From Sphingobacteriaceae bacterium (GTDB lineage Bacteria > Bacteroidota > Bacteroidia > B-17B0 > Aurantibacillaceae): a stretch of 64,000 nt of DNA. Positions within the stretch are counted from its first letter, which is position 1. Every line of letters starts with the position of its first letter. Below are positions 19,806-29,331 of this stretch, piece after piece. Below the pieces are notes generated by a model. It did not search any database. It worked only from the letters and a program-made list of their open reading frames with translations, and had not been told where the DNA came from. The stretch is from contig CANGGP010000005.1 in assembly GCA_947453445.1 (NCBI GenBank), forward strand, positions 1-64,000. Reading direction: 5' to 3'. The position numbers and the translations under genes were made by a program.

Positions 19806-22517
19806 TTATTTTTTGAACACAGAAGATAAAATTTCTTCGGTTTCTGCAGCATGGCGTTTGGCAAAGCCGGTTGCAGGACTAGCCGCTTCATCTCTACCAA
19901 TGTATTGTAAATAAAGGGAACGCAAGTGTTTGTCAACAAATCGCCACGGGCCCATGTTTTCAGATTCTTCCTGAACAAACAAATAGGTTTTGGCGTTTTT
20001 GTATTTGCTTAAAATGGCTTCCACTTGTTTTTTAGGGAATGGATACAATTGTTCCAAACGAATAAAGGCAACATCATTTACACCTTCTTTCTCTCGTCTT
20101 TCGATTAAATCGTAGTAGATTTTTCCTGAACAAAAAGCCAATCTCTTAATTTGCTTTAGGTCTGCATTTGGATCATCCAACACTTCTTGAAATTTTCTAT
20201 CCGTAAAATCACTTAACTTACTTACGCAACTTGGATAACGCAGTAATTTTTTCGGCGTGAAACAAATGAGTGGTTTTCTAAAATCGCGTTTTAATTGGCG
20301 ACGAATAACATGAAACTGTTGCGAAGGCAAAGTGGTATTCACAATTTGCATGTTGTCTTCTGCACACATTTGTAAAAAGCGCTCCATGCGGGCACTTGAG
20401 TGTTCAGGGCCCTGGCCTTCATATCCGTGTGGCAGCAATACAACCAAGCCGTTCATCCTTCTCCATTTGTATTCTGAAGATGAAATGTATTGGTCAACAA
20501 TAATTTGTGCGCCATTAAAGAAATCACCGAACTGGGCTTCCCAAATGGTGAGTGTGTTTGGTGATGCAAAAGCATAACCGTATTCAAAACCCAATACACC
20601 ATATTCACTTAACAATGAGTTATAAATATCTAAGCGTTGTGGTGCACCAATATTGTTTAAAGGAATAAACTCTTCTTCACTGTCTTCTACCTTCACCACC
20701 GCATGTCGGTGCGAAAAGGTGCCGCGTTCAACGTCTTGACCACTGAATCTTACTTGATGGCCTTCCATCATTAATGAAGCATATGCCATTAATTCACCCA
20801 TGGCCCAATCGTAGGCATCGGCAGAAATCATGTTGTGACGATCGGCAAATAAGCGTTCGATTTTATTAAAAAACTTTTTGTCTTTTGGTAATTGTGTAAT
20901 TTTTTCAGCGATGCTTAAAAATACTTTTTTGTCGATAGCTGTGTTCGGCGATTCATCGAAAGCATTTGGGCCTGCCATGTGAACCCCTTGCCAGGTGCCT
21001 TGTAAGAATGAAGTTACTTTTGCTTTTTCGAGTTTTCTGGCCTCATCTAAATCGTGTTCAAGTTCATCTTTGTATTCTTTTTCAATGGCCTTTATTTCAT
21101 CCATTGTGAAGCTACCTTCCTCAATTAATTTCTTAGCATAGATGTCTTTTGGATTGGGATGTTTGGCAATTTCTTTATACAACAGTGGTTGGGTAAAACG
21201 TGGCTCGTCGCCTTCGTTGTGACCGTATTTTCTATAACACAACACATCAATAAATACGTCTTTTCTAAATGCCAAGCGGTATTCCATTGCCATGCGTGCC
21301 ACTAAACTGAGGGCTTCTACGTCGTCGCCGTTAACATGAAACACAGGACACTTGGTTACTTTGGCCACATCGGTGCAATAAGTACTAGATCTTGCATCCA
21401 AATAGTTGGTTGTAAATCCAACCTGGTTATTAATCACAAAATGGATGGTGCCACCTACTTTGTACGCTTCCAAATGCGCCATTTGAATTACTTCATAAAC
21501 TATGCCTTGTCCGGCAATGGCAGCATCGCCATGCACCATAATTGGACAAACCTTTTTGTAATTGCCGGCATGTCGGTGATCAATTTTGGCGCGGGTGATA
21601 CCTTGTACAACCGGGGCAACCGTTTCTAAATGCGAAGGATTTGGGGTTAAGGAAATATGCACTTGGCTGCCATTGCTGCCGGTAAAATCAGAACTATAAC
21701 CCATGTGGTATTTTACGTCACCGTCAAATAAACTGTCTTCACTTGGGCGACCTTCAAATTCGGCGAATATGTCTTTGGCCGGTTTGTGCATAATGTTTGC
21801 CAATACATTTAAGCGGCCGCGATGAGCCATGCCAATTACATAATCTTCAATGCCTAAATCAACACCATGGTTAATTAACGAATTAATGGCCGGTAAAAAT
21901 GATTCAGCGCCTTCTAAAGAAAATCGCTTTTGGCCAACAAATTTTGTGGCGAGGAAATTTTCAAAAACAACGGCTTCGGTTAATTTGTGCAGTATTTCGG
22001 TTTTTTCGGCTTTACTAAAAACAGGAATGTTTCTACTGCTTTCCATGCGCGTTTCGAGCCACTTTAACAAGTTGGGATTGCGAATAAACATGTACTCAGC
22101 CCCAATGCTGTTGCAATAGGTGATTTCTAAATGCGAAACAATGTCTTTTAATTTTGCAGGACCGAGGCCAATTTGTGATCCCGCTTGAAACACAGTATCA
22201 AGGTCTTTGTCGGTTAAGCCAAAAACATCAATTGATAAATCGGGACGGTACTGACGGCGGATGCGCACAGGATTTGTTTTGGTGAACAAATGGCCTCGCA
22301 TGCGATAGCCGTTGATTAAATTAATAACCTTAAACTCTTTTATAACGGTTTCGGGAACACTACCTTCGGTATGTGTATAGTCGCTTTTGGCAAATTCAAA
22401 ACCTTTAAAAAAATCTTGCCAACTTTTATCGACTGAACCGGCGTCTTTTTGATATTGAAGAAATAGCTCCTCAATCGCGTTCACATCACTGTTTCCCAAA
22501 TATGAAAATTTATCCAT
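19806..22517 (-). CDS. sucA: 2-oxoglutarate dehydrogenase E1
   Basis: IGMAHRGRLNVLANI...HGDAAIAGQGIVYEV...NNQVGFTT...CYRKYGHNEGDEPRFTQP...LLPHGYEGQGPEHSSAR. Confidence 0.94.
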   Translation of the reverse strand: MDKFSYLGNSDVNAIEELFLQYQKDAGSVDKSWQDFFKGFEFAKSDYTHTEGSVPETVIKEFKVINLINGYRMRGHLFTKTNPVRIRRQYRPDLSIDVFGLTDKDLDTVFQAGSQIGLGPAKLKDIVSHLEITYCNSIGAEYMFIRNPNLLKWLETRMESSRNIPVFSKAEKTEILHKLTEAVVFENFLATKFVGQKRFSLEGAESFLPAINSLINHGVDLGIEDYVIGMAHRGRLNVLANIMHKPAKDIFAEFEGRPSEDSLFDGDVKYHMGYSSDFTGSNGSQVHISLTPNPSHLETVAPVVQGITRAKIDHRHAGNYKKVCPIMVHGDAAIAGQGIVYEVIQMAHLEAYKVGGTIHFVINNQVGFTTNYLDARSSTYCTDVAKVTKCPVFHVNGDDVEALSLVARMAMEYRLAFRKDVFIDVLCYRKYGHNEGDEPRFTQPLLYKEIAKHPNPKDIYAKKLIEEGSFTMDEIKAIEKEYKDELEHDLDEARKLEKAKVTSFLQGTWQGVHMAGPNAFDESPNTAIDKKVFLSIAEKITQLPKDKKFFNKIERLFADRHNMISADAYDWAMGELMAYASLMMEGHQVRFSGQDVERGTFSHRHAVVKVEDSEEEFIPLNNIGAPQRLDIYNSLLSEYGVLGFEYGYAFASPNTLTIWEAQFGDFFNGAQIIVDQYISSSEYKWRRMNGLVVLLPHGYEGQGPEHSSARMERFLQMCAEDNMQIVNTTLPSQQFHVIRRQLKRDFRKPLICFTPKKLLRYPSCVSKLSDFTDRKFQEVLDDPNADLKQIKRLAFCSGKIYYDLIERREKEGVNDVAFIRLEQLYPFPKKQVEAILSKYKNAKTYLFVQEESENMGPWRFVDKHLRSLYLQYIGRDEAASPATGFAKRHAAETEEILSSVFKK

Positions 22518-22577
22518 GCTTTAATTTTGATGAAGAACAAATTTAATAATATTTGCATCATACAGACTAATTATCTG

Positions 22578-22585
22578 TACTTTTG
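22578..22585 (+). promoter_or_regulatory. Bacteroidota-type -7 box (TActTTTG)
   Basis: TACTTTTG; TTG at 22553-22555 with 22-nt spacer. Confidence 0.45.
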
Positions 22586-22590
22586 CCTGA

Positions 22591-22986
22591 ATGAATTGTT
22601 GTAAATCTTGTAACATATTTGTGCTCATTTTTACGTGTTGTTTCTTACAACAATTTCACGCCCAAGATGTTCAGTCACAAACACAATTAAAGTTAAATGA
22701 AGCCCTTCAAAAAAAGGCAGAGTATCACAAAGTTACCAATGGCGAGCAAGACGGGTATCGCATAAAAATCCATTTTGGAATTGACCGAGAGGCCGCCGAA
22801 GCTGTAAGAGCTAAATTTCAAAAAAGTTTCCCCGATTGTTTAACCTATAAAGAATACCAACAGCCTAATTTTGTTGTTCTGGTTGGTGATTACCGAAGTA
22901 AGTTAGAGGCATTTCGGTTTTTAACTGAAATAAAAGGCGAGTTTCCAAACGCTTATATTATCAAGGATAAGATTATTGTTAAATAG
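22591..22986 (+). CDS. Secreted SPOR-domain-like protein
   Basis: Signal peptide then GYRIKIHFGIDREAAEAVRAKFQKSFPDCLTYKEYQQPNFVVLVGDYRSKLEAFRFLTEIKGEFPNAYIIKDKI. Confidence 0.75.
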   Translation: MNCCKSCNIFVLIFTCCFLQQFHAQDVQSQTQLKLNEALQKKAEYHKVTNGEQDGYRIKIHFGIDREAAEAVRAKFQKSFPDCLTYKEYQQPNFVVLVGDYRSKLEAFRFLTEIKGEFPNAYIIKDKIIVK

Positions 22987-23019
22987 ATTGTTTTGGGTCT
23001 TGTCGAATCCCACTAAAGT

Positions 23020-23880
23020 CTATTCTTTCTCAAGTAACAACTGCCTGATAAAGCCGGGTTGTTCATAGGTTACCAAATGTCCGGTATTTTTTAGTTTATA
23101 AAAATAGGCCGGTGCTGATTTAAGTTTTTGTTTTGCATAACTATAATTGGCTGTATCGGCAATGTGATCGTTTTCGCCGACCACAACATAAGTGGGAACA
23201 AATAAATTTTTCCATTGACCCTTCATTTTTTTCATTTCCGACACATGCGCATATTTTTCTTTTGTGGCCACATTTAAAAAATCAGGTAAAAGCCATTGCA
23301 TTGGATGCCATTTTCCTATAGAACTAAACCAATAAAACTTTTCAGCATTTGGATCAATGACCGGCGAAACCATATACAAACATTCAATCAATTGCGGATA
23401 GCGAATGGCCAACCATGCGGCAATGGGCGAACCGTAAGAACGTCCCAATAAGCGTACCTTTTTATGTGTTTTATTTTCTGCTTCAATGATTTGCAGAATC
23501 GACAGGGCTTGCATCTGCGTTGATAATTCAGCATGACCATAACTTGATTTTCCGTAGCCAATGCGATCGATGGCAATCATTGTGTAATGCTTTTGCAAGA
23601 TGGTATCGTCCATTAAATTCATGTATCCATACCACGCACCGGGTGCCCCATGAATAAAGATCAGTATAGGCAGCGTGTCGTTTTTACAAATTTTTGCGTA
23701 GTGTAAAGTGGAACCTAAAAATTTGGCATCATGGTAACTGGGTTTAATGTTTTTGTTTTCGTAATGCTTTTCTAATTCTTTGTCGGTGTAAATAAATCGA
23801 TTTAACAAGAAACAACGGCTCATCAATAACAAGCTTAAACCCGCGATGGTGATGAAAAGAAAAATTGTTCTTTTTCGCAT
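23020..23880 (-). CDS. Alpha/beta hydrolase, membrane-anchored or secreted
   Basis: FIHGAPGAW...AIDRIGYGKS...LLGRSYGSPIAAWLA...NTGHLVTYEQP. Confidence 0.85.
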   Translation of the reverse strand: MRKRTIFLFITIAGLSLLLMSRCFLLNRFIYTDKELEKHYENKNIKPSYHDAKFLGSTLHYAKICKNDTLPILIFIHGAPGAWYGYMNLMDDTILQKHYTMIAIDRIGYGKSSYGHAELSTQMQALSILQIIEAENKTHKKVRLLGRSYGSPIAAWLAIRYPQLIECLYMVSPVIDPNAEKFYWFSSIGKWHPMQWLLPDFLNVATKEKYAHVSEMKKMKGQWKNLFVPTYVVVGENDHIADTANYSYAKQKLKSAPAYFYKLKNTGHLVTYEQPGFIRQLLLEKE

Positions 23881-23894
23881 TTGATGATGATAAA

Positions 23895-23922
23895 AAAAGG
23901 CCCTCCAAATGGAGAGCCTTTT
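23895..23922 (-). terminator. Terminator-like hairpin downstream of gcvP
   Basis: aaaaggccctccaaatggagagcctttt. Confidence 0.6.
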
Positions 23923-23939
23923 AATGATAGGTTTAAATT

Positions 23940-26813
23940 TTATGCTTCAACGGCCTCAGGCATGTAGCTTTCAATTGGGGCGCATGAGCAAACCAAATTA
24001 CGGTCACCATAAGCATTGTCAACCTTGCCAACACTTGGCCAGAATTTATTATCGCGAACCCAAATTAAAGGGTAGGCTGCTTTTTGACGTGAATAAGGCT
24101 TGTCCCAATGGTCGCTTACAACCAATTTACAAGTGTGAGGTGCGTTTTTAATCACGTTGTTTACTTTGTCAAATTTACCGTCTTCAATTTCTTGAATTTC
24201 ATTTCTAATGGTAATCATGGCATCACAAAAACGATCCAATTCAGCTTTTGATTCTGATTCAGTTGGTTCAACCATTAAGGTATTCACAACCGGGAATGCC
24301 ACTGTTGGTGCATGGAATCCATAATCCATTAAACGCTTTGCCATATCAGCTACTTCAACACCACTGGCCATTTTAAAGCCATTGCAATCTAAAATCATTT
24401 CATGGGCACAACGACCGTTTTTACCGGTGTATAAAATTTTGTAATGGTCTTTTAAACTGTCTTTAATATAATTTGCATTTAGAATTGCCATTTCAGTGGC
24501 TTGTTTTAAACCCTCGCCACCCAACATTTTAATGTATCCGTAAGAGATTAATAAAATGAGTGCGCTACCATAAGGTGCAGCTGAAACCGCCGTGATACCT
24601 TTGTTACCGCTGGTATTCACGATGGTGTGAGAAGGCAAAAATGGCACTAATTTTTCAACCACGCCAATAGGGCCCATGCCGGGACCGCCGCCACCGTGTG
24701 GAATGGCGAATGTTTTGTGTAAGTTTAAGTGACACACATCAGCTCCGATATTTCCCGGTGAAGTTAAACCTACTTGGGCATTCATGTTGGCGCCATCCAT
24801 ATAAACCAATCCGCCATTGTCGTGAATAAGCTGCGTGATTTCCATAATAGACTCTTCGTAAACACCATGTGTAGAAGGATAAGTCACCATTAAGCAAGAT
24901 AAATTGTCTTTGTGTTGTTCGGCTTTTGCCTTTAAATCGGCCAAGTCGATATTTCCTTTTTCATCACATTTTGTAACCACAATGGTCATGCCGGCCATGG
25001 CTGCACTTGCAGGATTGGTGCCGTGTGCTGAGGAAGGAATCAAAGCAACATTTCTGTTTGCATTGCCGTGTGCAATGTGGTAAGCACGAATCACCATTAA
25101 ACCTGCATACTCACCTTGCGCACCTGAATTTGGTTGGAAACTCATGCGGGCAAAACCGGTGATTTCAGATAAATCTTTGTTTAATTGTTCAATTAACTCT
25201 GCATAACCTTGTGCTTGATTTAAAGGCACAAAAGGGTGGATGCTTGCATATTCAGGCCATGTAAGTGGCAATAATTCAGAAGCCGCATTTAATTTCATGG
25301 TACAAGAACCCAAAGAAATCATTGAATGCACCAATGATAAATCTTTATTTTCTAAACGCTTGATGTAACGCATCATTTCGCTTTCGCTGTGATAGCTGTT
25401 AAACACCGGGTGCGTTAAATAAGATGATTTTCTTTCGGCAAAACTGCCCTTGATGCTATTTTGAAATTCAAGTTTTGCGGTACTGTAAGATTTTCCTGCT
25501 GCTTCGGCAAATATTGAAAGGATGTCGTGTAAGTCTTGCTCCTCAATGGTTTGGTCGAGTGCAATTCCCACATGTGCATCATCAATTAATCTAAAGTTGA
25601 TTTCTTTGGCTTCAGCCAATGCATTTATTTTTTTAGCATCAGCGGCAACAAGTATGGTATCAAAGTATAAATTGTTTTTAATGCTGTAGCCTAATTTTTT
25701 TAATTCACGCGCTACTAAATTGGTGGCTTTGTGTACATTTTCAGCAATGGCTTTAATGCCATCTTGGCCATGGTATACGGCATACATGCCGGCCATAATT
25801 GCCAATAAGGCTTGGGCAGTACAAATGTTTGAAGTGGCCTTATCGCGTTTAATATGTTGTTCGCGGGTTTGTAAAGCCATGCGCAAGGCAGGATTTCCTT
25901 GGCTATCGATTGATACACCAATGATACGACCCGGAATTAAACGTTTGTAATCTTCGCGGCATGCAAAAAATGCAGCGTGTGGTCCACCGTAACCCAATGG
26001 TACACCAAAACGTTGCGAATTGCCAACCACACAATCAACACCCCATTCGCCCGGAGGCGTTAACAAGGCAAGTGCCAACAAATCGGTTGCCACCACTATT
26101 TGCATGTCTTTTGCTTTTGCGCCGTCTACAAATTTTTTGTAATCACTTACTTCCCCATTAATATCAGGGTATTGTATCATGGCACCAAAATATGTATCAT
26201 CAAATTGATGTGTGGCTGCATCGCCTACCACCACTTCAATGCCAATTGGGGCTGTACGTGTTTTAATAACATCTAATGTTTGCGGAAATACAGTGTTGCT
26301 CACAAAGAATTTTTCCGCATTGTTTTTAACCTTGTCTTTGCTGCGGTTGTTGTGAAACATAAACACTGCTTCTGCAGCAGCGGTTGCCTCATCTAACAAA
26401 GATGCATTGGCAATTGGCATGGCGGTTAAGTCCATTACCATGGTTTGAAAATTCAAAATGGCTTCCAAACGACCTTGCGCTATTTCAGCTTGGTAAGGCG
26501 TGTAGGCTGTGTACCAACCCGGGTTTTCTAAAATATTTCTTTGAATAACAGCCGGTAAAATATTATTGTAATAACCTAAACCAATATACGAACGAAACAC
26601 TTTGTTTTTTTTGCCCAAGGCTTTTAAGTGTTTAATATACTGGTATTCGCTCATGGCCGGCGCCACGCGCAGAGGTTGTTTTAAACGAATTTGTGAAGGC
26701 ACGGTTTGAGAAATTAATTCATCAATACTCTTTACCCCAATTTTTTGAAGCATGGCTTTTACCTCTTGCTCACGAGGACCGTTATGACGGTTTACAAATT
26801 TATCGCTGTTCAT
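23940..26813 (-). CDS. gcvP: Glycine dehydrogenase (aminomethyl-transferring), P protein
   Basis: FVNRHNGP...[21 protein letters not shown]-like, [11 protein letters not shown]...[10 protein letters not shown]...[22 protein letters not shown]. Confidence 0.95.
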   Translation of the reverse strand: [957 protein letters not shown]

Positions 26814-26930
26814 TAGAAATGGTTTCTAAAATTAGAGCCCAAATTTACTAAATATTAATGCTGGGCACACACTTGTAAACCAGAATTTTAGGGAAATGTG
26901 ATATGATTTTTATTGGTTTAAGCAATTGCC

Positions 26931-27698
26931 CTACTCAAACCCCCCGCCATCCAACCACGATTTAAAATCGTTTACCCTTTCTCTACTCACAATGCAGTCA
27001 TCGTCTTTTAAAGCAGGTGAGGCAATTTTTAAACGGCTGTTGAAATATGTGCTAATTTTTTGTATGGCATTGATGTTCACAATCACTTTGCGGTTGATGC
27101 GAAAGAAATTTTTAGGATCCAGCATTTCTTCAAGTTGATCAAGGGTATAATCAATCGGGTAGCGCTTTTCATTTTTACAGGTCAATAACACAATGCCTTC
27201 TTCTGCGATAAAATGGCCGGCTTCTTCCGTTTTTAACGAAACAATGGTTTCACCCATTTTTACCATAAATCGGTTTTTGAAACTTTTATGAAGGGTTTCA
27301 TAAGCCTTCGAGATTTCTTGCATGGCAATGGGTTGTTGCTTTCTTTGCAATTTTTGAAGTTTCTCCAAAGCTGATTTTAATTCACTAATTCCAATGGGCT
27401 TTAATAAGTAGTCGATGCTGTTTACTTTAAATGCCTTGATGGCATATTCATCATAGGCTGTTGTAAAAATAATCGGCGTATCAATGGCAATTTTGGAAAA
27501 AATTTCAAAACTCAAGCCATCCGCCAAATGAACATCAACAAACAACACATCAGCTTTTTCACCATTTTCAAAGGCCGCTAAGCTTGTTTTTACCGAATCA
27601 TAAATGGCCTTCACTTGGATGTTTTTATCCAACTTTTTTAAAAGTGTTTGCAAGTGTTCGGCCGATAATTTTTCGTCTTCAATGATGATGGCGGTCAT
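26931..27698 (-). CDS. LytTR-family response regulator
   Basis: MTAIIIEDEKLSAEHLQTLL...DVLFVDVHLADG...FTTAYDEYAIKAFKVNSIDYLLKPI, C-terminal LytTR KNFFRINRKVIVNINAI. Confidence 0.9.
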   Translation of the reverse strand: MTAIIIEDEKLSAEHLQTLLKKLDKNIQVKAIYDSVKTSLAAFENGEKADVLFVDVHLADGLSFEIFSKIAIDTPIIFTTAYDEYAIKAFKVNSIDYLLKPIGISELKSALEKLQKLQRKQQPIAMQEISKAYETLHKSFKNRFMVKMGETIVSLKTEEAGHFIAEEGIVLLTCKNEKRYPIDYTLDQLEEMLDPKNFFRINRKVIVNINAIQKISTYFNSRLKIASPALKDDDCIVSRERVNDFKSWLDGGGFE

Positions 27699-28717
27699 AG
27701 GGTTTTGTGTAATAATGGAATGCGAACAATAAAAAACTTTAAATCATTTAATATCTCAACTTGTCTGTTGGTATAGTGTTTGTAACGCTCGCGGATATTG
27801 ATAAGTCCGGTTTTGCTGCTTTCTTCGTGATTAGAACGGGCTTGTAAATTGTTTTTTACTTCCAGTAAATCATTGTGCGCAAGAATTGAAACCGTTAGCG
27901 GCATCTCCGAAGAGGCCTCATTGTGTTTAATGGCATTTTCAATTAGCATTTGAAGTGCCATTGGCGGTAAAAGAAAATCAAGGTTTTTTTCTTCAATTTG
28001 AACATTTATATGCAGATTCTTGTCAAAACGAATTTCCAACAAATAGATGTAGGATTTAATAAAAGTCATTTCTTCGCGCAAGCTTATCAGCTCTGTGTTT
28101 CTGCTGTCGAGCAAATAACGGTATACTTTTGATAATTGATTGATAAAGTCAACGGCCTTGTCTTGATCTTTATACACCAATGATGACAAAACACTTAGGT
28201 TATTAAAAAGAAAATGCGGATTGATTTGCTCTTTTAAATTTTGCAATTGGGCTTGTGCGCTTTCGTTTTTGTATTTTTCAACTTCAATGATTGATAGTTT
28301 CCAATTTCTGAAAAATTGAGAACTAATTTCAATGCCAAGAATGAGAATTGAAACGACAAGACCAACCATCACGCAAACCAAGGTAAAAGCCATTTGTTTG
28401 TCGCTTGGAATAACACAAACAAAATAGTTAAAGAACATCATGGGCAAATATGTGCCAAGCGCACTGTAACTTAAACTAATAGGAAACTGTATCGCGATTC
28501 GCTTCAATGGTTTTTTAAGCCAAGGGTGTTTTTTATCCACCCATTCATCAATGCGCAAATTTCCTTCCCACACCAATATGGTGATGAACACCGACATCAG
28601 TAAATCGGTTATAAAATGATGATGGGTGCCGGGATTCGCAATGGTCAGGTTTAAAAACACAGTAATAATAATTCCTGTGATAACCATGTATAAGAAACGA
28701 ATCGGCTTGTGTCGCAT
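27695..28717 (-). CDS. LytS-like sensor histidine kinase
   Basis: TM N-terminus; LQNLKEQINPHFLFNNLSVLSSLVY...LPPMALQMLIENAIKHNE; 4-bp overlap with response regulator. Confidence 0.9.
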   Translation of the reverse strand: MRHKPIRFLYMVITGIIITVFLNLTIANPGTHHHFITDLLMSVFITILVWEGNLRIDEWVDKKHPWLKKPLKRIAIQFPISLSYSALGTYLPMMFFNYFVCVIPSDKQMAFTLVCVMVGLVVSILILGIEISSQFFRNWKLSIIEVEKYKNESAQAQLQNLKEQINPHFLFNNLSVLSSLVYKDQDKAVDFINQLSKVYRYLLDSRNTELISLREEMTFIKSYIYLLEIRFDKNLHINVQIEEKNLDFLLPPMALQMLIENAIKHNEASSEMPLTVSILAHNDLLEVKNNLQARSNHEESSKTGLINIRERYKHYTNRQVEILNDLKFFIVRIPLLHKTL

Positions 28718-28735
28718 GTGATAAAAGTAATTATT

Positions 28736-29320
28736 TTATTTTGCGGACCGGCCTAATTTTTCAATTTTCAACAACCAATTTTCGCGAAATGTTTGTGAAG
28801 ATTTTCTGATTGGTCCGATACCTGTAACTGAAATGTTTTTTATGCCGCAAAAGCCTAGCACCCTGTCGCGAAGCATATTCACTGAAGGTGCCCTATAAAA
28901 CAATCGATAGAAAAAAGGAGGAGTATCGCTGGTATAAATAATGGACGAAGTTTTACCGGTGAGAAGTTTATCCCAAAAGGCAGAGTCTTTTTTGTACTTA
29001 AAAGCAAAACCCGGCAACAAGGTTCTGTCGAAAAAACCTTTTAAAAGTGCAGGTACCGAGCCCCACCAAACAGGATGAATAATGACAATGTGTTGGGCCC
29101 ATGCAATTTTTTCTTGGGCAAAAATTATATCTTTTTCAAGACCCTCCATTTTTTGTGCAGTGTATGAACCATTAAAATTAAGTGAGAATTGCAACTCATG
29201 TAAATTAAGGATAACTGTTTCGTGGCCCGACTTTATTGCGCCGTTGGCATAGGCTCTGGTTAAGGCAGCACAATAACTTTCTTTGTTTGGATGACCGTTG
29301 ATGACTAGAATTTTTTTCAT
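28736..29320 (-). CDS. NAD(P)H dehydrogenase (quinone)/flavodoxin-like reductase
   Basis: KKILVINGHPNKESYCAALTRAYANGA...HPVWWGSVPALLKGFFDRTLLPGFAFKY. Confidence 0.85.
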   Translation of the reverse strand: MKKILVINGHPNKESYCAALTRAYANGAIKSGHETVILNLHELQFSLNFNGSYTAQKMEGLEKDIIFAQEKIAWAQHIVIIHPVWWGSVPALLKGFFDRTLLPGFAFKYKKDSAFWDKLLTGKTSSIIYTSDTPPFFYRLFYRAPSVNMLRDRVLGFCGIKNISVTGIGPIRKSSQTFRENWLLKIEKLGRSAK

Positions 29321-29331
29321 GATGAATTTTT

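Noticed and set aside
21336-21629. 97-aa plus-strand ORF
   Set aside because: Antisense within sucA; no independent evidence
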